Shown here one piece after another: positions 1-12,105 of a stretch of 64,000 nt of DNA. Positions within the stretch are counted from its first letter, which is position 1. Each line of letters starts with the position of its first letter. The stretch comes from Ruegeria_B marisflavi (GTDB taxonomy: Bacteria; Pseudomonadota; Alphaproteobacteria; Rhodobacterales; Rhodobacteraceae): NCBI RefSeq assembly GCF_025673445.1, contig NZ_JAOVQN010000021.1, positions 17,312 through 81,311 on the forward strand, in the 5' to 3' direction. The position numbers and the translations under genes were made by a program. A model generated the notes under the pieces. It saw only the letters and a program-made list of their open reading frames with translations. It was not told the DNA's origin and ran no database searches.

Positions 1-4
1 GCCG

Positions 5-1135
<1,131 letters not shown>

Positions 1136-1311
1136 CTCATCCTCGCGGCTCGGGTCAACCGGGCAGGCTTTGCCCCAAGCGCGCCCGCAATGCAAGCCGC
1201 GCGCCCTAATTCCCCCTTTGCGCGGCGGGCGATACAGCCCATACCTGTATTGAACGGCGGCAAGACACGCCCCATATGTATACCATAGTACACAAAACAC
1301 GAGGGCACAGC
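1136..1311. promoter_or_regulatory. Divergent promoter region, tgt / SPFH gene
   Basis: A 176-base gap between two divergent genes that must hold both promoters. The part near the rightward gene is locally AT-richer (around 1270-1300). No operator-like repeat or confident -35/-10 pair was found. Confidence 0.4.
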
Positions 1312-2202
1312 ATGACCGAAGACCAGATCATCGGACTCGTCACCCAGAACATCTTCTATCTCGCTGCCGCGATCTTCATCGTCGTGGTCATTCTCAAGGG
1401 CATCCGCATCGTGCCCCAATCCGAGAAATTCGTGGTCGAACGCTTCGGACGGCTGCATGCGGTGCTCGGGCCGGGCATCAACTTCATCGTGCCTTTCCTC
1501 GATGTGGTCCGGCACAAGATCTCGATCCTCGAACGCCAACTCCCCACCGCCAGCCAGGACGCGATCACCAAGGACAACGTGCTGGTGCAGGTGGACACAT
1601 CCGTCTTCTACCGCATCACCGAACCGGAAAAGACCGTCTATCGCATCCGCGATGTCGACGGCGCCATCTCCACCACCGTGGCCGGCATCGTGCGGGCCGA
1701 GATCGGCAAGATGGACCTGGACGAGGTGCAATCGAACCGGGCGCAGCTGATCTCCACCATCAAATCCTCGGTCGAGGACGCGGTGGACGATTGGGGGATT
1801 GAGGTCACCCGGGCCGAGATCCTGGATGTGAACCTCGATCAGGCCACCCGCGACGCCATGCTGCAACAGCTGAATGCCGAACGCGAACGCCGCGCCCAGG
1901 TGACCAAGGCCGAAGGCGCCAAGCGCGCGGTCGAGCTTAACGCAGATGCCGAGCTGTATGCCGCCGAACAGACCGCCAAGGCCCGCCGAATCCAGGCCGA
2001 GGCCGAGGCCTATGCGACCGAGGTCGTGGCCCGCGCCATCGCCGCCCACGGGCTTGAGGCGGCGCAATACCAGGTGGCACTGAAACAGGTCGAGGCGCTC
2101 AATGCCCTGGGCAATGGCGCCGGGAAACAGACCATCATCCTGCCCGCCAACGCGCTCGAAGCCTTTGGCGACGCCTTCAAGCTGCTGAAAGGGGGCAAAT
2201 GA
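1312..2202 (+). CDS. SPFH/Band 7 membrane protein (stomatin/QmcA type)
   Basis: A 296-residue stomatin-like scaffold protein of the cytoplasmic membrane. It has one N-terminal membrane segment (about residues 10-30), the typical VPQSEKFVVERFGR entry to the Band 7 domain, then a long Ala/Glu-rich coiled coil (about 180-240). The start at 1312 was preferred to the in-frame ATG at 1276 because it follows GAGG at good spacing and directly precedes the hydrophobic segment. The NfeD-like gene overlaps its stop, the classical SPFH/NfeD pairing. The exact role (membrane microdomains, protease partner) is unknown. Confidence 0.93.
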   Translation: MTEDQIIGLVTQNIFYLAAAIFIVVVILKGIRIVPQSEKFVVERFGRLHAVLGPGINFIVPFLDVVRHKISILERQLPTASQDAITKDNVLVQVDTSVFYRITEPEKTVYRIRDVDGAISTTVAGIVRAEIGKMDLDEVQSNRAQLISTIKSSVEDAVDDWGIEVTRAEILDVNLDQATRDAMLQQLNAERERRAQVTKAEGAKRAVELNADAELYAAEQTAKARRIQAEAEAYATEVVARAIAAHGLEAAQYQVALKQVEALNALGNGAGKQTIILPANALEAFGDAFKLLKGGK

Positions 2203-2474
2203 TGGCTGACACGCTCTGGTCCGTCTGGTGGCTCTGGCTTGCCGGTGCGCTGGTGCTGGGGGTGGTCGAGATGCTGCTGCCCGGCTTCATCTTCCTGGGC
2301 TTCGCCATCGGCGCGGCGGTGACCGGGCTGATGCTGCTGGCGGTGACCCCGTCGCTGCCGGTGCTTCTGCTGATCTTCTCTGCCCTGTCGCTCGTCGCCT
2401 GGCTGATCCTGCGCCGGACATTCGCCCTGCCCCATGGCCAGGTGAAACGCTTTAAGGACGACATCAACGGCTGA
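2199..2474 (+). CDS. Short NfeD-like membrane protein
   Basis: A 91-residue protein that overlaps the SPFH gene by four bases (ATGA), so the two are probably translationally coupled. It has two or three hydrophobic segments (WLWLAGALVLGVVEMLLPGF, then about residues 30-70), the pattern of short NfeD proteins that lack the ClpP-like protease domain. The C-terminal OB-fold is very short or missing. It probably partners the SPFH protein in a membrane complex. Confidence 0.85.
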   Translation: MMADTLWSVWWLWLAGALVLGVVEMLLPGFIFLGFAIGAAVTGLMLLAVTPSLPVLLLIFSALSLVAWLILRRTFALPHGQVKRFKDDING

Positions 2475-2515
2475 GCCCGGACTGGAACGGTCACAGGTCC
2501 GGCCTGCGAACGCGC

Positions 2516-4360
2516 CTATCTGAATCCGGCCTTGCGCATCCCCTCCGCGAAGAATTCCCAGTCTTCTGGGTTCTTGTACGGAAGATAGAGCTTCAACGCA
2601 TCGACCGTGGTTCGATTTTTGTTCGCCATTCTCGCGGCATCGGCTTTTTCAAGCTCGCCCATCCGGCCGTAGGTTGCAGCCAGCCAGTATAGTGGAAACT
2701 CCTTATTGCCAGGATCTCGCGCCTTGGCCCGTTCCAACATTTCCACAGCCTCATCATACCGCCTCAGGTGGAACAGTGCGACGCCCCGGCGCAACAAATA
2801 GTGCGCCGGGTACAAGGGCTCCAGCTTCATTGCAGTTTCAATAGCTTCCAGCGCGTCCTTCGCGCGACCTTCAAGAACCAGCGCAAACGACAGTTCCGCA
2901 TATCCATCCGGATCGCCCGGTTCGGCCTCGACCGCAGCAGTCGCCGAACGCAACATATCTTCCCGTCGGCCATTCAGCCGGTGAATGTTCGCTGCGACCT
3001 GATGCGCCAACCCGGTCGGATGCTGCAAGGCCAAGTCCAGATACCGCTCGGCCTTGGCCATCAGGAACCGCCGTTCCGTCGGACCATATCCGAATTCACG
3101 AAACCAAAATTTCTCCCAGGCTTCGAAGTAGGTCGCCGCCAGCGCGGCATAGGCCCGACCATAGCCGGGGTCGAGTTCCACCGCTCGCTCGAACAATGGA
3201 ACCGCAGCCAGCAGATCCTCAGGTGTGAATTGTTTGTAACGCCCCCAGCCCTCCAGAAACGCATCGAATGCCCGGGCATTGCCGGTTTCGCCGGTGGACA
3301 CGGTCTTGCCATTCTGAGGATCGGCCAGATCCAACGCCCCCAGAACGGCGTCGGACACACCGTCTATGAATGCCAGAACATCCTCGGGCGTGCCGTCGTA
3401 CCTTTCGGCCCAGACATGCCCGCCGGTACCGGCATCGACCAGTTGCACATTGATCCGCAGCGTCTCGCCCACCCGGCGAACGCTGCCCTCGATCACATAG
3501 GCCACCTTCAGCATGCGCGCTACCTCGACCGGGTCACGCGCGGTTTCCGCCGAAGCAAAGGCCGAGTTGCGGGCGATGACGAACAGCCCCGGATGCCGTG
3601 ACAGGTCGGTGGTCAGATCTTCGCTCAGCCCGTCGGCAAACCAATCCTGCGAGGGGTCGCCGCTCAGGTTGTCCAGCGGCAGAACCGCCAGAGACGGTTT
3701 GCCGGGGGCAAGGTCTGCCGGCTTTCCGGCCAGCGCGGCATAGATCACCCAGAGTGAGATCGCCATCGCCGTGGCCGCGCCGCAAAAAACCGCCAGCAGC
3801 GGCCAGCGCCGCCTCGCCTTCTCGGGTCGTGCGCCGCCTTGCGCCAGACCCGGAACCACCCGGTAAACCCGGACCGGGGTCGCAATGTTCTTGAGCCGCT
3901 TCTCTCCCAGCGGTTCATAATGTGCATCGACATTCGATTTCAGCAGATCAAAGACGGTGCCGGAAACGACAATCCCACCGGGTTCGGCCATCTCCTCCAT
4001 CCGGGCCGCGATGTTCACCCCGTCGCCATAGACATCGCCCTCGTCAAAGATCACATCACCCAGGTTGACCGCCAAGCGGTACCTGATCCGGCGATCCTCC
4101 GGTTGGCCCTGCTCCCGCGCCGTGACCTGACGCTGTAGGGTCAGCGCAAATTGCACGGCAGCCACGACCGAGGAGAATTCGGCAATCAACCCATCGCCGG
4201 TCAGTTTGACAACCTGTCCCTGGAACTGCCCGATCAGCGGGTCGATCAGGTCATGCCGATAGGCTTTCTGCCGCTCAAGCGTGCCGATCTCGTCAGCCTC
4301 GACGAGGCGGCTGAACCCGACCATGTCAGCAGCAAGAATGGCAGCGATCCGTCGTTCCAT
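2516..4360 (-). CDS. Class III adenylate/guanylate cyclase with TPR repeats
   Basis: A 614-residue signalling enzyme expected to make cAMP. The N-terminal cyclase domain (about 1-170) keeps the metal-binding aspartates in AADMVGFSRL and TGDGLIAEF and the transition-state region VNIAARMEE, so it looks active. A single membrane segment (about 188-212) follows, then a TolB-like region starting LAVLPLDNLSGDPSQDWFADG and tetratricopeptide repeats to the C-terminus (about 380-600). The protein ends 41 bases from the convergent NfeD-like gene. Two 16-base direct repeats lie upstream. The input signal is unknown. Confidence 0.9.
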   Translation of the reverse strand: MERRIAAILAADMVGFSRLVEADEIGTLERQKAYRHDLIDPLIGQFQGQVVKLTGDGLIAEFSSVVAAVQFALTLQRQVTAREQGQPEDRRIRYRLAVNLGDVIFDEGDVYGDGVNIAARMEEMAEPGGIVVSGTVFDLLKSNVDAHYEPLGEKRLKNIATPVRVYRVVPGLAQGGARPEKARRRWPLLAVFCGAATAMAISLWVIYAALAGKPADLAPGKPSLAVLPLDNLSGDPSQDWFADGLSEDLTTDLSRHPGLFVIARNSAFASAETARDPVEVARMLKVAYVIEGSVRRVGETLRINVQLVDAGTGGHVWAERYDGTPEDVLAFIDGVSDAVLGALDLADPQNGKTVSTGETGNARAFDAFLEGWGRYKQFTPEDLLAAVPLFERAVELDPGYGRAYAALAATYFEAWEKFWFREFGYGPTERRFLMAKAERYLDLALQHPTGLAHQVAANIHRLNGRREDMLRSATAAVEAEPGDPDGYAELSFALVLEGRAKDALEAIETAMKLEPLYPAHYLLRRGVALFHLRRYDEAVEMLERAKARDPGNKEFPLYWLAATYGRMGELEKADAARMANKNRTTVDALKLYLPYKNPEDWEFFAEGMRKAGFR

Positions 4361-4420
4361 GCGCCCCTCTCTTGCCTGATCCTAGCAGACCAAACAGCCG
4401 CAATCGACCCGGATCGCAGG

Positions 4421-4468
4421 GTACAAAACGGTCAATCGCCGCTGCCAGAGCTGTACAAAACGGTCAAT
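4421..4468 (-). promoter_or_regulatory. Pair of 16-base direct repeats upstream of the cyclase gene
   Basis: The same 16 bases occur at 4421-4436 and 4453-4468, 32 bases apart (about three helical turns). Read toward the cyclase gene, each copy is ATTGACCGTTTTGTAC. They lie 60-110 bases upstream of the cyclase start and downstream of comE. The helical phasing suggests two binding sites for one regulator, but no protein can be assigned. Confidence 0.45.
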
Positions 4469-4508
4469 TCGGGAGGAACGCGGCGCGTCGCGCCGCGATC
4501 CTCACCTG

Positions 4509-5063
4509 TCAGGCGCGGACCGCCTTCATGAAGCGGTCGCGGATGATGACGGGGTCCATGGTGATGACCGGCATCTTGGCATTGCCGCTGTCGCATTTCA
4601 CCACCAGCACGGTGGCCCGCCCGCCCTCGATCGCCGCTTGCAGCGCCGGGCCGGTGTCAACGTCCTGAACGACAACGACATTATCGCAGCCCGCCGCCCG
4701 CGCCATCCCGGCCAGGTCGGTCTTCTTGCCGGTATAGGTCGGCTGGTCCCCGGTCGAGCCATAGGACCCGTTGTCGATGATCATCAGGATATAGTTGCCA
4801 GGCGCATTGTTGCCGATCGTCGGCAGGGTGCCCAGGTTGGTCAGCACCGAGCCATCCCCATCAATCACGATCACCGTCTTGGGCTGCGCCAGCGCCAGCC
4901 CCAACCCGATGGATGAGGCCAGCCCCATCGTCCCCAGCATGTAGAAATTGCTGGGCTGGTCGTCGATCGCATGCAGCTCCTGGCTGGGAATGCCGATGTT
5001 GCAGACCACAAGCTGGTCCCGCAGGATGGGCGCGATCTCGCGCAGGATTTCGGAACGGATCAT
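4509..5063 (-). CDS. comE: Sulfopyruvate decarboxylase, beta subunit
   Basis: The catalytic thiamine-diphosphate half of sulfopyruvate decarboxylase (3-sulfopyruvate to sulfoacetaldehyde plus CO2). The 184-residue protein has the TPP/Mg motif starting GDGSVLTNLG and ending in DNGSYGSTGDQPT, a close fit to ComE. I set the start at 5063, where ATGA overlaps the stop of the alpha gene; the frame stays open upstream but only as an out-of-frame shadow of comD. Phosphonopyruvate decarboxylase is the main alternative, but that is usually a single fused chain and no phosphonate genes are nearby. Confidence 0.85.
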   Translation of the reverse strand: MIRSEILREIAPILRDQLVVCNIGIPSQELHAIDDQPSNFYMLGTMGLASSIGLGLALAQPKTVIVIDGDGSVLTNLGTLPTIGNNAPGNYILMIIDNGSYGSTGDQPTYTGKKTDLAGMARAAGCDNVVVVQDVDTGPALQAAIEGGRATVLVVKCDSGNAKMPVITMDPVIIRDRFMKAVRA

Positions 5064-5587
5064 TGGTCGCCATAGCCTCCCCAGAAGTTGGCGTCGGTAA
5101 GGATCGCCACGGGCTTCGAGCACATGAAGGTGTACTTCAGGATCATGTCGAGCTCCTCGACATCGCTTTGCCGGTGGAAATGGTAGGTGGGGATGTTCAG
5201 CTGCGCCAGCAGCGCCTTGGTATGCACCGCCATCTCGACCTGGCAGGCCACCGGCTCGCGCAGCTCGCCCCGGTACGAGATCAGCATCGGCAAGGGCATC
5301 CGGTAGTACTGGATCAGCGTGGCCAGCGTGTTGATCGTCACGCCGATGGCCGTATTCTGCATGATGATGGCCGGGCGCTTGCCACCCATCCAGGCACCGG
5401 CGCAAAGCCCCATGCCCTCGTCTTCCTTGTTGGACGGGATGTGAAATATCCCGTCGCGCCGATCCACCTCGTCAATCACACCGGCCAGCTGCTTGCATGG
5501 AACGGTGGTGACAAACTCGATCCCGTTGGCCACAAGATCGTCAACTATCCTCGCGTCTATCGACACTGGCTTCTCCCCTTCAGGCAT
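5060..5587 (-). CDS. comD: Sulfopyruvate decarboxylase, alpha subunit
   Basis: A 175-residue N-terminal (pyrimidine-binding) half of a TPP enzyme, with VPCKQLAGVIDEVD and IMQNTAIGVTINTLATL, both typical of ComD. It overlaps comE by ATGA, so a two-subunit enzyme is made. It lies 106 bases downstream of a TRAP transporter read in the same direction. The most likely pathway is use of C3-sulfonates such as sulfolactate or dihydroxypropanesulfonate via sulfopyruvate. Sulfoacetaldehyde acetyltransferase (Xsc) is not in the window. Confidence 0.85.
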   Translation of the reverse strand: MPEGEKPVSIDARIVDDLVANGIEFVTTVPCKQLAGVIDEVDRRDGIFHIPSNKEDEGMGLCAGAWMGGKRPAIIMQNTAIGVTINTLATLIQYYRMPLPMLISYRGELREPVACQVEMAVHTKALLAQLNIPTYHFHRQSDVEELDMILKYTFMCSKPVAILTDANFWGGYGDQ

Positions 5588-5607
5588 GTGGCGGCGAAGC
5601 TAACGAA

Positions 5608-5639
5608 ACGGGCGGGCGGCACAAGCGCCCCCCGCCCGG
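5608..5639 (-). terminator. GC-rich stem-loop between TRAP large permease and comD
   Basis: CGGGCGGG (5609-5616) pairs with CCCGCCCG (5631-5638), with a further inner GGC/GCC pairing. On the minus transcript it lies after the TRAP large-permease stop... in the opposite sense: comD starts at 5587 and the permease stops at 5694, so the hairpin sits between them just before comD. A long T-run is lacking, so it may attenuate or protect the message rather than end it. Confidence 0.4.
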
Positions 5640-5693
5640 TTTCGATCCGATTTCAAACCCGCAATCCGCGTGTTTGGCTTTCCGACAACTGGC

Positions 5694-7097
5694 CTAACCC
5701 GCCAGCGACGGCAGCCACAAAACGATACCGGGAAAGGCCACCAGCAGCCCGATCGTCACCGCATCGGCGATAAAGAACGGCGTCACACCGCGGAACACAT
5801 CCTGCACGCTCAGATCCGGGCGCACCCCCGCCACCACAAAGCAGTTGAGCCCGATGGGCGGCGTGATCAGGCAGAACTCGGCCATTTTCACCACCAGGAT
5901 ACCGAACCAGATCGCGCACATCGGCCCCGACATGCCAAAGGCGCTGTCGGCGGCGCTGACCGCCTCGCCGCCATTCAATGCCATCACCGCCGGATAGACC
6001 ACCGGCAGGGTCAACAGCAGCATGCCGATGGCATCCATGAACATGCCCAGCACCGCATAGGCCAGAAGGATACAGATCAGGATCAGCATCGGCGACATCG
6101 CAAGCGAGGTGATCCAGTCGGAAAACGCCCCCGGCAGATCGGCAAAGCCCAGGAAGCGCACATAGATCAGCACCCCCCAGATGATGGTGAAGATCATCAC
6201 CGTCAGCTTGGCGGTCTCCAGCAGCGCGCTCTTGAACTCGGCCCATTTCATGCCGCGCAGCACGGCCATGCAGAACACCACGAAGGCTCCCAGCGCGCCG
6301 CCCTCGGTCGGTGTGCCCCAGGCGTCGCCGCCAAAGGGGTTGTAGACAAAGAAGATGATGATCACGACGACAAACACGATGGGCAGCGCGCCCGGCAGCG
6401 CGGCAAACCGCTGCCGCCAGGTGAAGCCGGTAACCGGCGGGCCCACCGATTTGAACACCACCGCGATGCCCACGATCAGCGCCACATAGATCACCGCGCT
6501 GAAGGCGCCGGGCACAAAGCCCGCCAGCAACAGCTTGCCCACGTCCTGTTCCACGATGATGGCATAGATCACCAGGATCGCCGAAGGCGGGATCAGCGAA
6601 GCCAGCGTCCCCGCCGCCGCCACCACGCCTGCGGCAAAGCGCTTGTTATAGCCGATTGCCAACATCTCGGGAATGGCGATGCGGGCAAACACCGCCGAGG
6701 TCGCGACCGAGGCGCCGGACACCGCCGCAAAGCCCGCGGTGGCGAACACGGTCGACACCGCCAACCCGCCCGGCACCCAGGCCATCCAGCGCTTGGCTGC
6801 CTCGAACAGCGCCCGCGTCAGGCCCGCGTAATAGGCCAGATAGCCGATCAGGATGAAGGTCGGGATCAGGCTCAGCGCCTGGCTGGCCACCTTGGAATGG
6901 GGCACCTGCCCCGCCGTCTTGACCGCCACGGTCAGCGCCCAGCCGAAATCCTGCGCGTCATAGCCCTTCTTCGCCCAGAAGATCCAGATCAGGCCCACAA
7001 GCCCGGCAAAGGCTGCGGCAAAGGCCACCCGCATGCCCAGCAGCACCGTCACCAGCAGCCCGCCAGTGACCCAGAGACCGATCTCGATACTATCCAT
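5694..7097 (-). CDS. TRAP transporter large permease (DctM type)
   Basis: A 467-residue, roughly 12-segment membrane protein of the DctM family that drives sodium-coupled uptake with a periplasmic binding protein. Typical motifs are IPPSAILVIYAIIVEQDVGKL and LITPPIGLNCFV near the C-terminus. Two starts are possible, 7103 and 7097, both inside the end of the small-permease gene; 7097 has the better spacing to an upstream GGGG. The gene order dctP-dctQ-dctM-comD-comE suggests a sulfonate substrate, which is inference. Confidence 0.93.
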   Translation of the reverse strand: MDSIEIGLWVTGGLLVTVLLGMRVAFAAAFAGLVGLIWIFWAKKGYDAQDFGWALTVAVKTAGQVPHSKVASQALSLIPTFILIGYLAYYAGLTRALFEAAKRWMAWVPGGLAVSTVFATAGFAAVSGASVATSAVFARIAIPEMLAIGYNKRFAAGVVAAAGTLASLIPPSAILVIYAIIVEQDVGKLLLAGFVPGAFSAVIYVALIVGIAVVFKSVGPPVTGFTWRQRFAALPGALPIVFVVVIIIFFVYNPFGGDAWGTPTEGGALGAFVVFCMAVLRGMKWAEFKSALLETAKLTVMIFTIIWGVLIYVRFLGFADLPGAFSDWITSLAMSPMLILICILLAYAVLGMFMDAIGMLLLTLPVVYPAVMALNGGEAVSAADSAFGMSGPMCAIWFGILVVKMAEFCLITPPIGLNCFVVAGVRPDLSVQDVFRGVTPFFIADAVTIGLLVAFPGIVLWLPSLAG

Positions 7098-7725
7098 TGT
7101 CATGCCCCGCCAGCTGCTCGGCCTCGGCCGCCGCCTGGGCGGCGACATCCTGGATCAGCGGCACCGCCACCGGCGTCTCCAGCCCCAGAACCAGCGCCCG
7201 GCCATAGCCCCAGACCTGGATCAAGAGGCGCAGACACAGCACCGAAAAGGCCACCGGCGCCAAAAGCTTCGCGGGCCACAGCGGCAGCCCGATGTCGATC
7301 GAGCTGTCCCGGCTCCACAGCGGCGCGCTCATGTCGAAGGCGCGCAGGAAATGCGCCCAACTGCCCCAGACCAGCAGCACCATCAACAACAGGATCAGCA
7401 GCACGGAAATCAGTTCAAACAGCCACAGCGTCCGGCCCGACAGCCGCGACACCAGCAGATCCATCCGGATATGGGTGCCGTCGCGCTGCACATAGGCGAT
7501 ACCCATAAAGGCGATCAACGGCATCGCCTGCTCGATCCAGTCGACATATCCCGGCAGCGGCGTATTGAACGCATTGCGCCCGCCGACCGAAACCACCGCC
7601 AGCACCATCAGGGAAAACACCGCCAGACCGCTCAGCAGGGCCAGAAACCGCTCCAGCCTTAACAGGGCCCGGTCCGCCCGGCTCAGCGGGCTGTCATCCT
7701 CCAATACGGATGCATGTCCTGCCAT
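7090..7725 (-). CDS. TRAP transporter small permease (DctQ type)
   Basis: A 211-residue, four-segment DctQ protein that links the binding protein to the large permease. DctQ features are GGRNAFNTPLPGYVDWIEQ and GTHIRMDLLVSRLS. The start at 7725 follows a strong GAGAGGAG at seven bases; the frame is open to 7758 without a ribosome site. The end overlaps the large-permease start by eight bases, so the two are likely made in a fixed ratio. Confidence 0.92.
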   Translation of the reverse strand: MAGHASVLEDDSPLSRADRALLRLERFLALLSGLAVFSLMVLAVVSVGGRNAFNTPLPGYVDWIEQAMPLIAFMGIAYVQRDGTHIRMDLLVSRLSGRTLWLFELISVLLILLLMVLLVWGSWAHFLRAFDMSAPLWSRDSSIDIGLPLWPAKLLAPVAFSVLCLRLLIQVWGYGRALVLGLETPVAVPLIQDVAAQAAAEAEQLAGHDNG

Positions 7726-7797
7726 CGCAGAACTCCTCTCAAGTCGGTTCGGGGGCAACAGCGGGCCAGGCGCACCAGCGCCCGACCCAAATGGCGA

Positions 7798-8811
7798 TCA
7801 GCTGCCTTGCGACTGTTTCAGCGTCGCATGCACCAGATCCAGCAGTTCCTGCGCGGGCAGGCCCTGGGCGCTCATGTCCTCGACCCATTTGGCACTGATC
7901 GGCCCGGCCACCTTGTCGCGGAACTCGGCCAGCACCTCCTCAGAGATCATCACCTTTTCAACGCCCTTCTCGGCCAGCACGTCGTCCCATTTCTTGAGCA
8001 GCTCGCCATAGTTCGTCAGATAATGTGCGATCGATTCCTCGATCGAGCTGTCCAGCGCTGCGCGCTCGTCATCGCTCAGCGCCTCATAGGCATCGACATT
8101 CACCACCACAGGACAGTTCACCGTGCCCGGGTTCAGGTTCGCGGTCCACCAGTCGGCCTTGTTGATGGTGCCAAAGCTCAGATGTGCATGCTGCGCAAAG
8201 GCCACTGTGTCGACCACGCCGGATTCCATCGCATTATAGGCTTCGGTCGCCGGGACCGAGGTCGGCACGCCGCCGACCGCCTTGAACGCATCGCCCAGAC
8301 CGCCAGTCGCACGCACCCGCATGCCCTCGTATTCGGCCAGCGTATCCCGCGGGTCGCCGGTGCCCACCAGGTTGTACTGCGGCATCGGCGAGGTCATCAG
8401 CAGCTTTGCGTTCCACTGCGCCATCTCCGCGGCCACCGCCGGATGGGCATAGACCGCGTTCGAAACCGCCACTTCCTCCTCCAGAGTGTTGACCCCCAGG
8501 AAGGGCAGTTCCAGCACGGTGATGGCCCGGTTCTTGTCGGCGTGATAGCCGGCGCAGAACTGCGCCATTTCAAAGGCGCCGATCGAGATACCGTCCAGAT
8601 TCTCCTTCGGCTTCGACAGGCCGCCATAGCTGACGTTCATGGTGAAACTGCCACCGGTCTTTTCGCTGACCAACTCGGCCAGCTTCTCGATATGTTCGGT
8701 GAACGCGCGCCGCTTGCCCCAGACCGACACGTTCCATTCGGTGGCCCCGGCTTCGGCGGCAAAAGAAACGGTCAGGGCGGCCGCGACCGCTCCACTCAAC
8801 ATCTTGTTCAT
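7798..8811 (-). CDS. TRAP transporter substrate-binding protein (DctP type)
   Basis: A 337-residue periplasmic solute-binding protein, first gene of the TRAP-comDE group. A Sec signal (MNKMLSGAVAAALTVSFAAE, cleavage near AGA-TE) precedes the DctP fold. The family carboxylate arginine lies in a GMRVRATGG stretch, which in TRAP proteins contacts an organic acid. The start at 8811 follows GGGAGAGA. Linkage to sulfopyruvate decarboxylase makes sulfolactate or dihydroxypropanesulfonate plausible ligands, not shown by sequence. Confidence 0.92.
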   Translation of the reverse strand: MNKMLSGAVAAALTVSFAAEAGATEWNVSVWGKRRAFTEHIEKLAELVSEKTGGSFTMNVSYGGLSKPKENLDGISIGAFEMAQFCAGYHADKNRAITVLELPFLGVNTLEEEVAVSNAVYAHPAVAAEMAQWNAKLLMTSPMPQYNLVGTGDPRDTLAEYEGMRVRATGGLGDAFKAVGGVPTSVPATEAYNAMESGVVDTVAFAQHAHLSFGTINKADWWTANLNPGTVNCPVVVNVDAYEALSDDERAALDSSIEESIAHYLTNYGELLKKWDDVLAEKGVEKVMISEEVLAEFRDKVAGPISAKWVEDMSAQGLPAQELLDLVHATLKQSQGS

Positions 8812-9274
8812 GAATGTCTCTCCCTTTGTGGCGACCCGTCTTCGGCCGCTTGCCGACAAGCTAGCGCCAACATCCGGCCCTGCCAACCCCACAAGCCGCG
8901 AGTCGCTCGCTACCGCAGCGCAGCAAGATTTCGCGATCCAGCCAGTTGCCGAAACATTATGTCACACCAGTTTCGACCGGCTGCGCGCGCAAACTCGCCT
9001 GTCGGCAGATCTAAGTAAAGGCAATCTGCGCAAAATTCGTTGACTCTATCCTCCGCGTTTTTATTGCATTTTTTCTGTAGTTTTGGCGCAAACATTTACA
9101 AGATTTCCGTCGTAAAAAAAAATCTTTACAAGCAATCCTTTGAAATCCAGTAATTTATTTATTTATTTTCAGTTTAAGCTATGATCCGCCCAGGGTTGGA
9201 AGCGGATCGACAACACCCATGGGGATGGGTGAAAACGGTCGCAATGAAATCAGTGAGAGGGAGGAGCCTCATCC
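8812..9274. promoter_or_regulatory. Divergent promoter region, TRAP-comDE / acs, with structured acs leader
   Basis: A 463-base region with no convincing gene. Bases about 9030-9180 are strikingly AT-rich. TTTACAAG occurs twice, at 9095-9102 and 9125-9132, 30 bases apart. Near acs there are two perfect stem-loops: GATCCGC/GCGGATC (9183-9189 with 9202-9208) and CACCCAT/ATGGGTG (9214-9220 with 9225-9231, loop GGGG). The acs ribosome site GGGAGGAG follows. ScfR/RamB-type acyl-CoA regulators are said to bind TTTGCAAA-like half-sites, so the repeats could be related, but this is a weak guess. Confidence 0.5.
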
Positions 9275-11239
<1,965 letters not shown>

Positions 11240-11249
11240 GAGGATGGAC

Positions 11250-11933
11250 ATGGACGCTGCCACGATGACCACCCCCGCCGTTCTGATCCTTCTCGGCCCT
11301 CCGGGCGCCGGGAAGGGCACCCAGGCCCGCATGCTGGAAGAAAAGTTCGGGCTGGTGCAGCTTTCGACCGGCGATCTGTTGCGCGCCGCCGTGGCCGCCG
11401 GAACCCCCGCCGGCAAACAGGCCAAGGCAGTGATGGAGGCGGGCGACCTGGTCAGCGACGAGATCGTCATCGCCATCCTGCGCGACCGGCTGGCTGAGCC
11501 TGACTGTGCCAAGGGCGTGATCCTCGACGGCTTTCCCCGCACCACCGTGCAGGCACAGGCGCTGGACACGCTGCTGGCCGAGAGCGGCCAGCGCATCAAC
11601 GCCGCCGTCAGCCTCGAGGTCGAGGATGCCGAGATGGTGACCCGCATTTCGGGCCGCTACACCTGTGGTAACTGCGGCGAGGGCTATCACGACACGTTCA
11701 AGCAGCCCGTCCAGGCGGGCAAATGCGACAAGTGCGGCGGCACCGAGATGAAGCGCCGCGCCGATGACAATGCCGAAACCGTGGCCAGCCGGCTCGAGGC
11801 CTATCACGCGCAGACCGCGCCGCTGATCGCCTATTACGAAGGCCATGGCGTGCTACAACGGATCGACGCCATGGGCGGGATCGACGAGATCGCCCAGGGC
11901 CTCGCCACCATCGTCAAGGGGGCGATGGACTAG
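11250..11933 (+). CDS. adk: Adenylate kinase with Cys4 zinc lid
   Basis: A 227-residue long-lid adenylate kinase (AMP + ATP to 2 ADP). It has the P-loop GPPGAGKGTQA, the DGFPRTTVQAQALD AMP-binding stretch and a four-cysteine lid (YTCGNCGEG...KCDKCGG). ATG occurs at 11244 and 11250; the second has GAGG at six bases. It lies ten bases after acs, where it can convert the AMP formed by acetate activation. Ribosomal-operon adk genes are normally elsewhere, so this may be a second, acetate-linked copy. Confidence 0.93.
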   Translation: MDAATMTTPAVLILLGPPGAGKGTQARMLEEKFGLVQLSTGDLLRAAVAAGTPAGKQAKAVMEAGDLVSDEIVIAILRDRLAEPDCAKGVILDGFPRTTVQAQALDTLLAESGQRINAAVSLEVEDAEMVTRISGRYTCGNCGEGYHDTFKQPVQAGKCDKCGGTEMKRRADDNAETVASRLEAYHAQTAPLIAYYEGHGVLQRIDAMGGIDEIAQGLATIVKGAMD

Positions 11934-12105
11934 GCGGGAAAGACCGGGGCGCGCGGCCCGCGCCGCCCCTGCCCCCGAAATGGAATGCCGACGGACCGCC
12001 CTGGCGGAACGGAGGAGTCATGCCCGCCGCCCACCGGCGGGGTTCAGGAGTGAGACCGCCCGGACCGCAGCCGGGCGCCTCAGGAGGAAACAAGGAGGAC
12101 CCGCG

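Noticed and set aside
5670..7508. 612-codon rightward frame opposite the TRAP permeases
   Set aside because: Gln/His/Arg-rich shadow composition, no domain.
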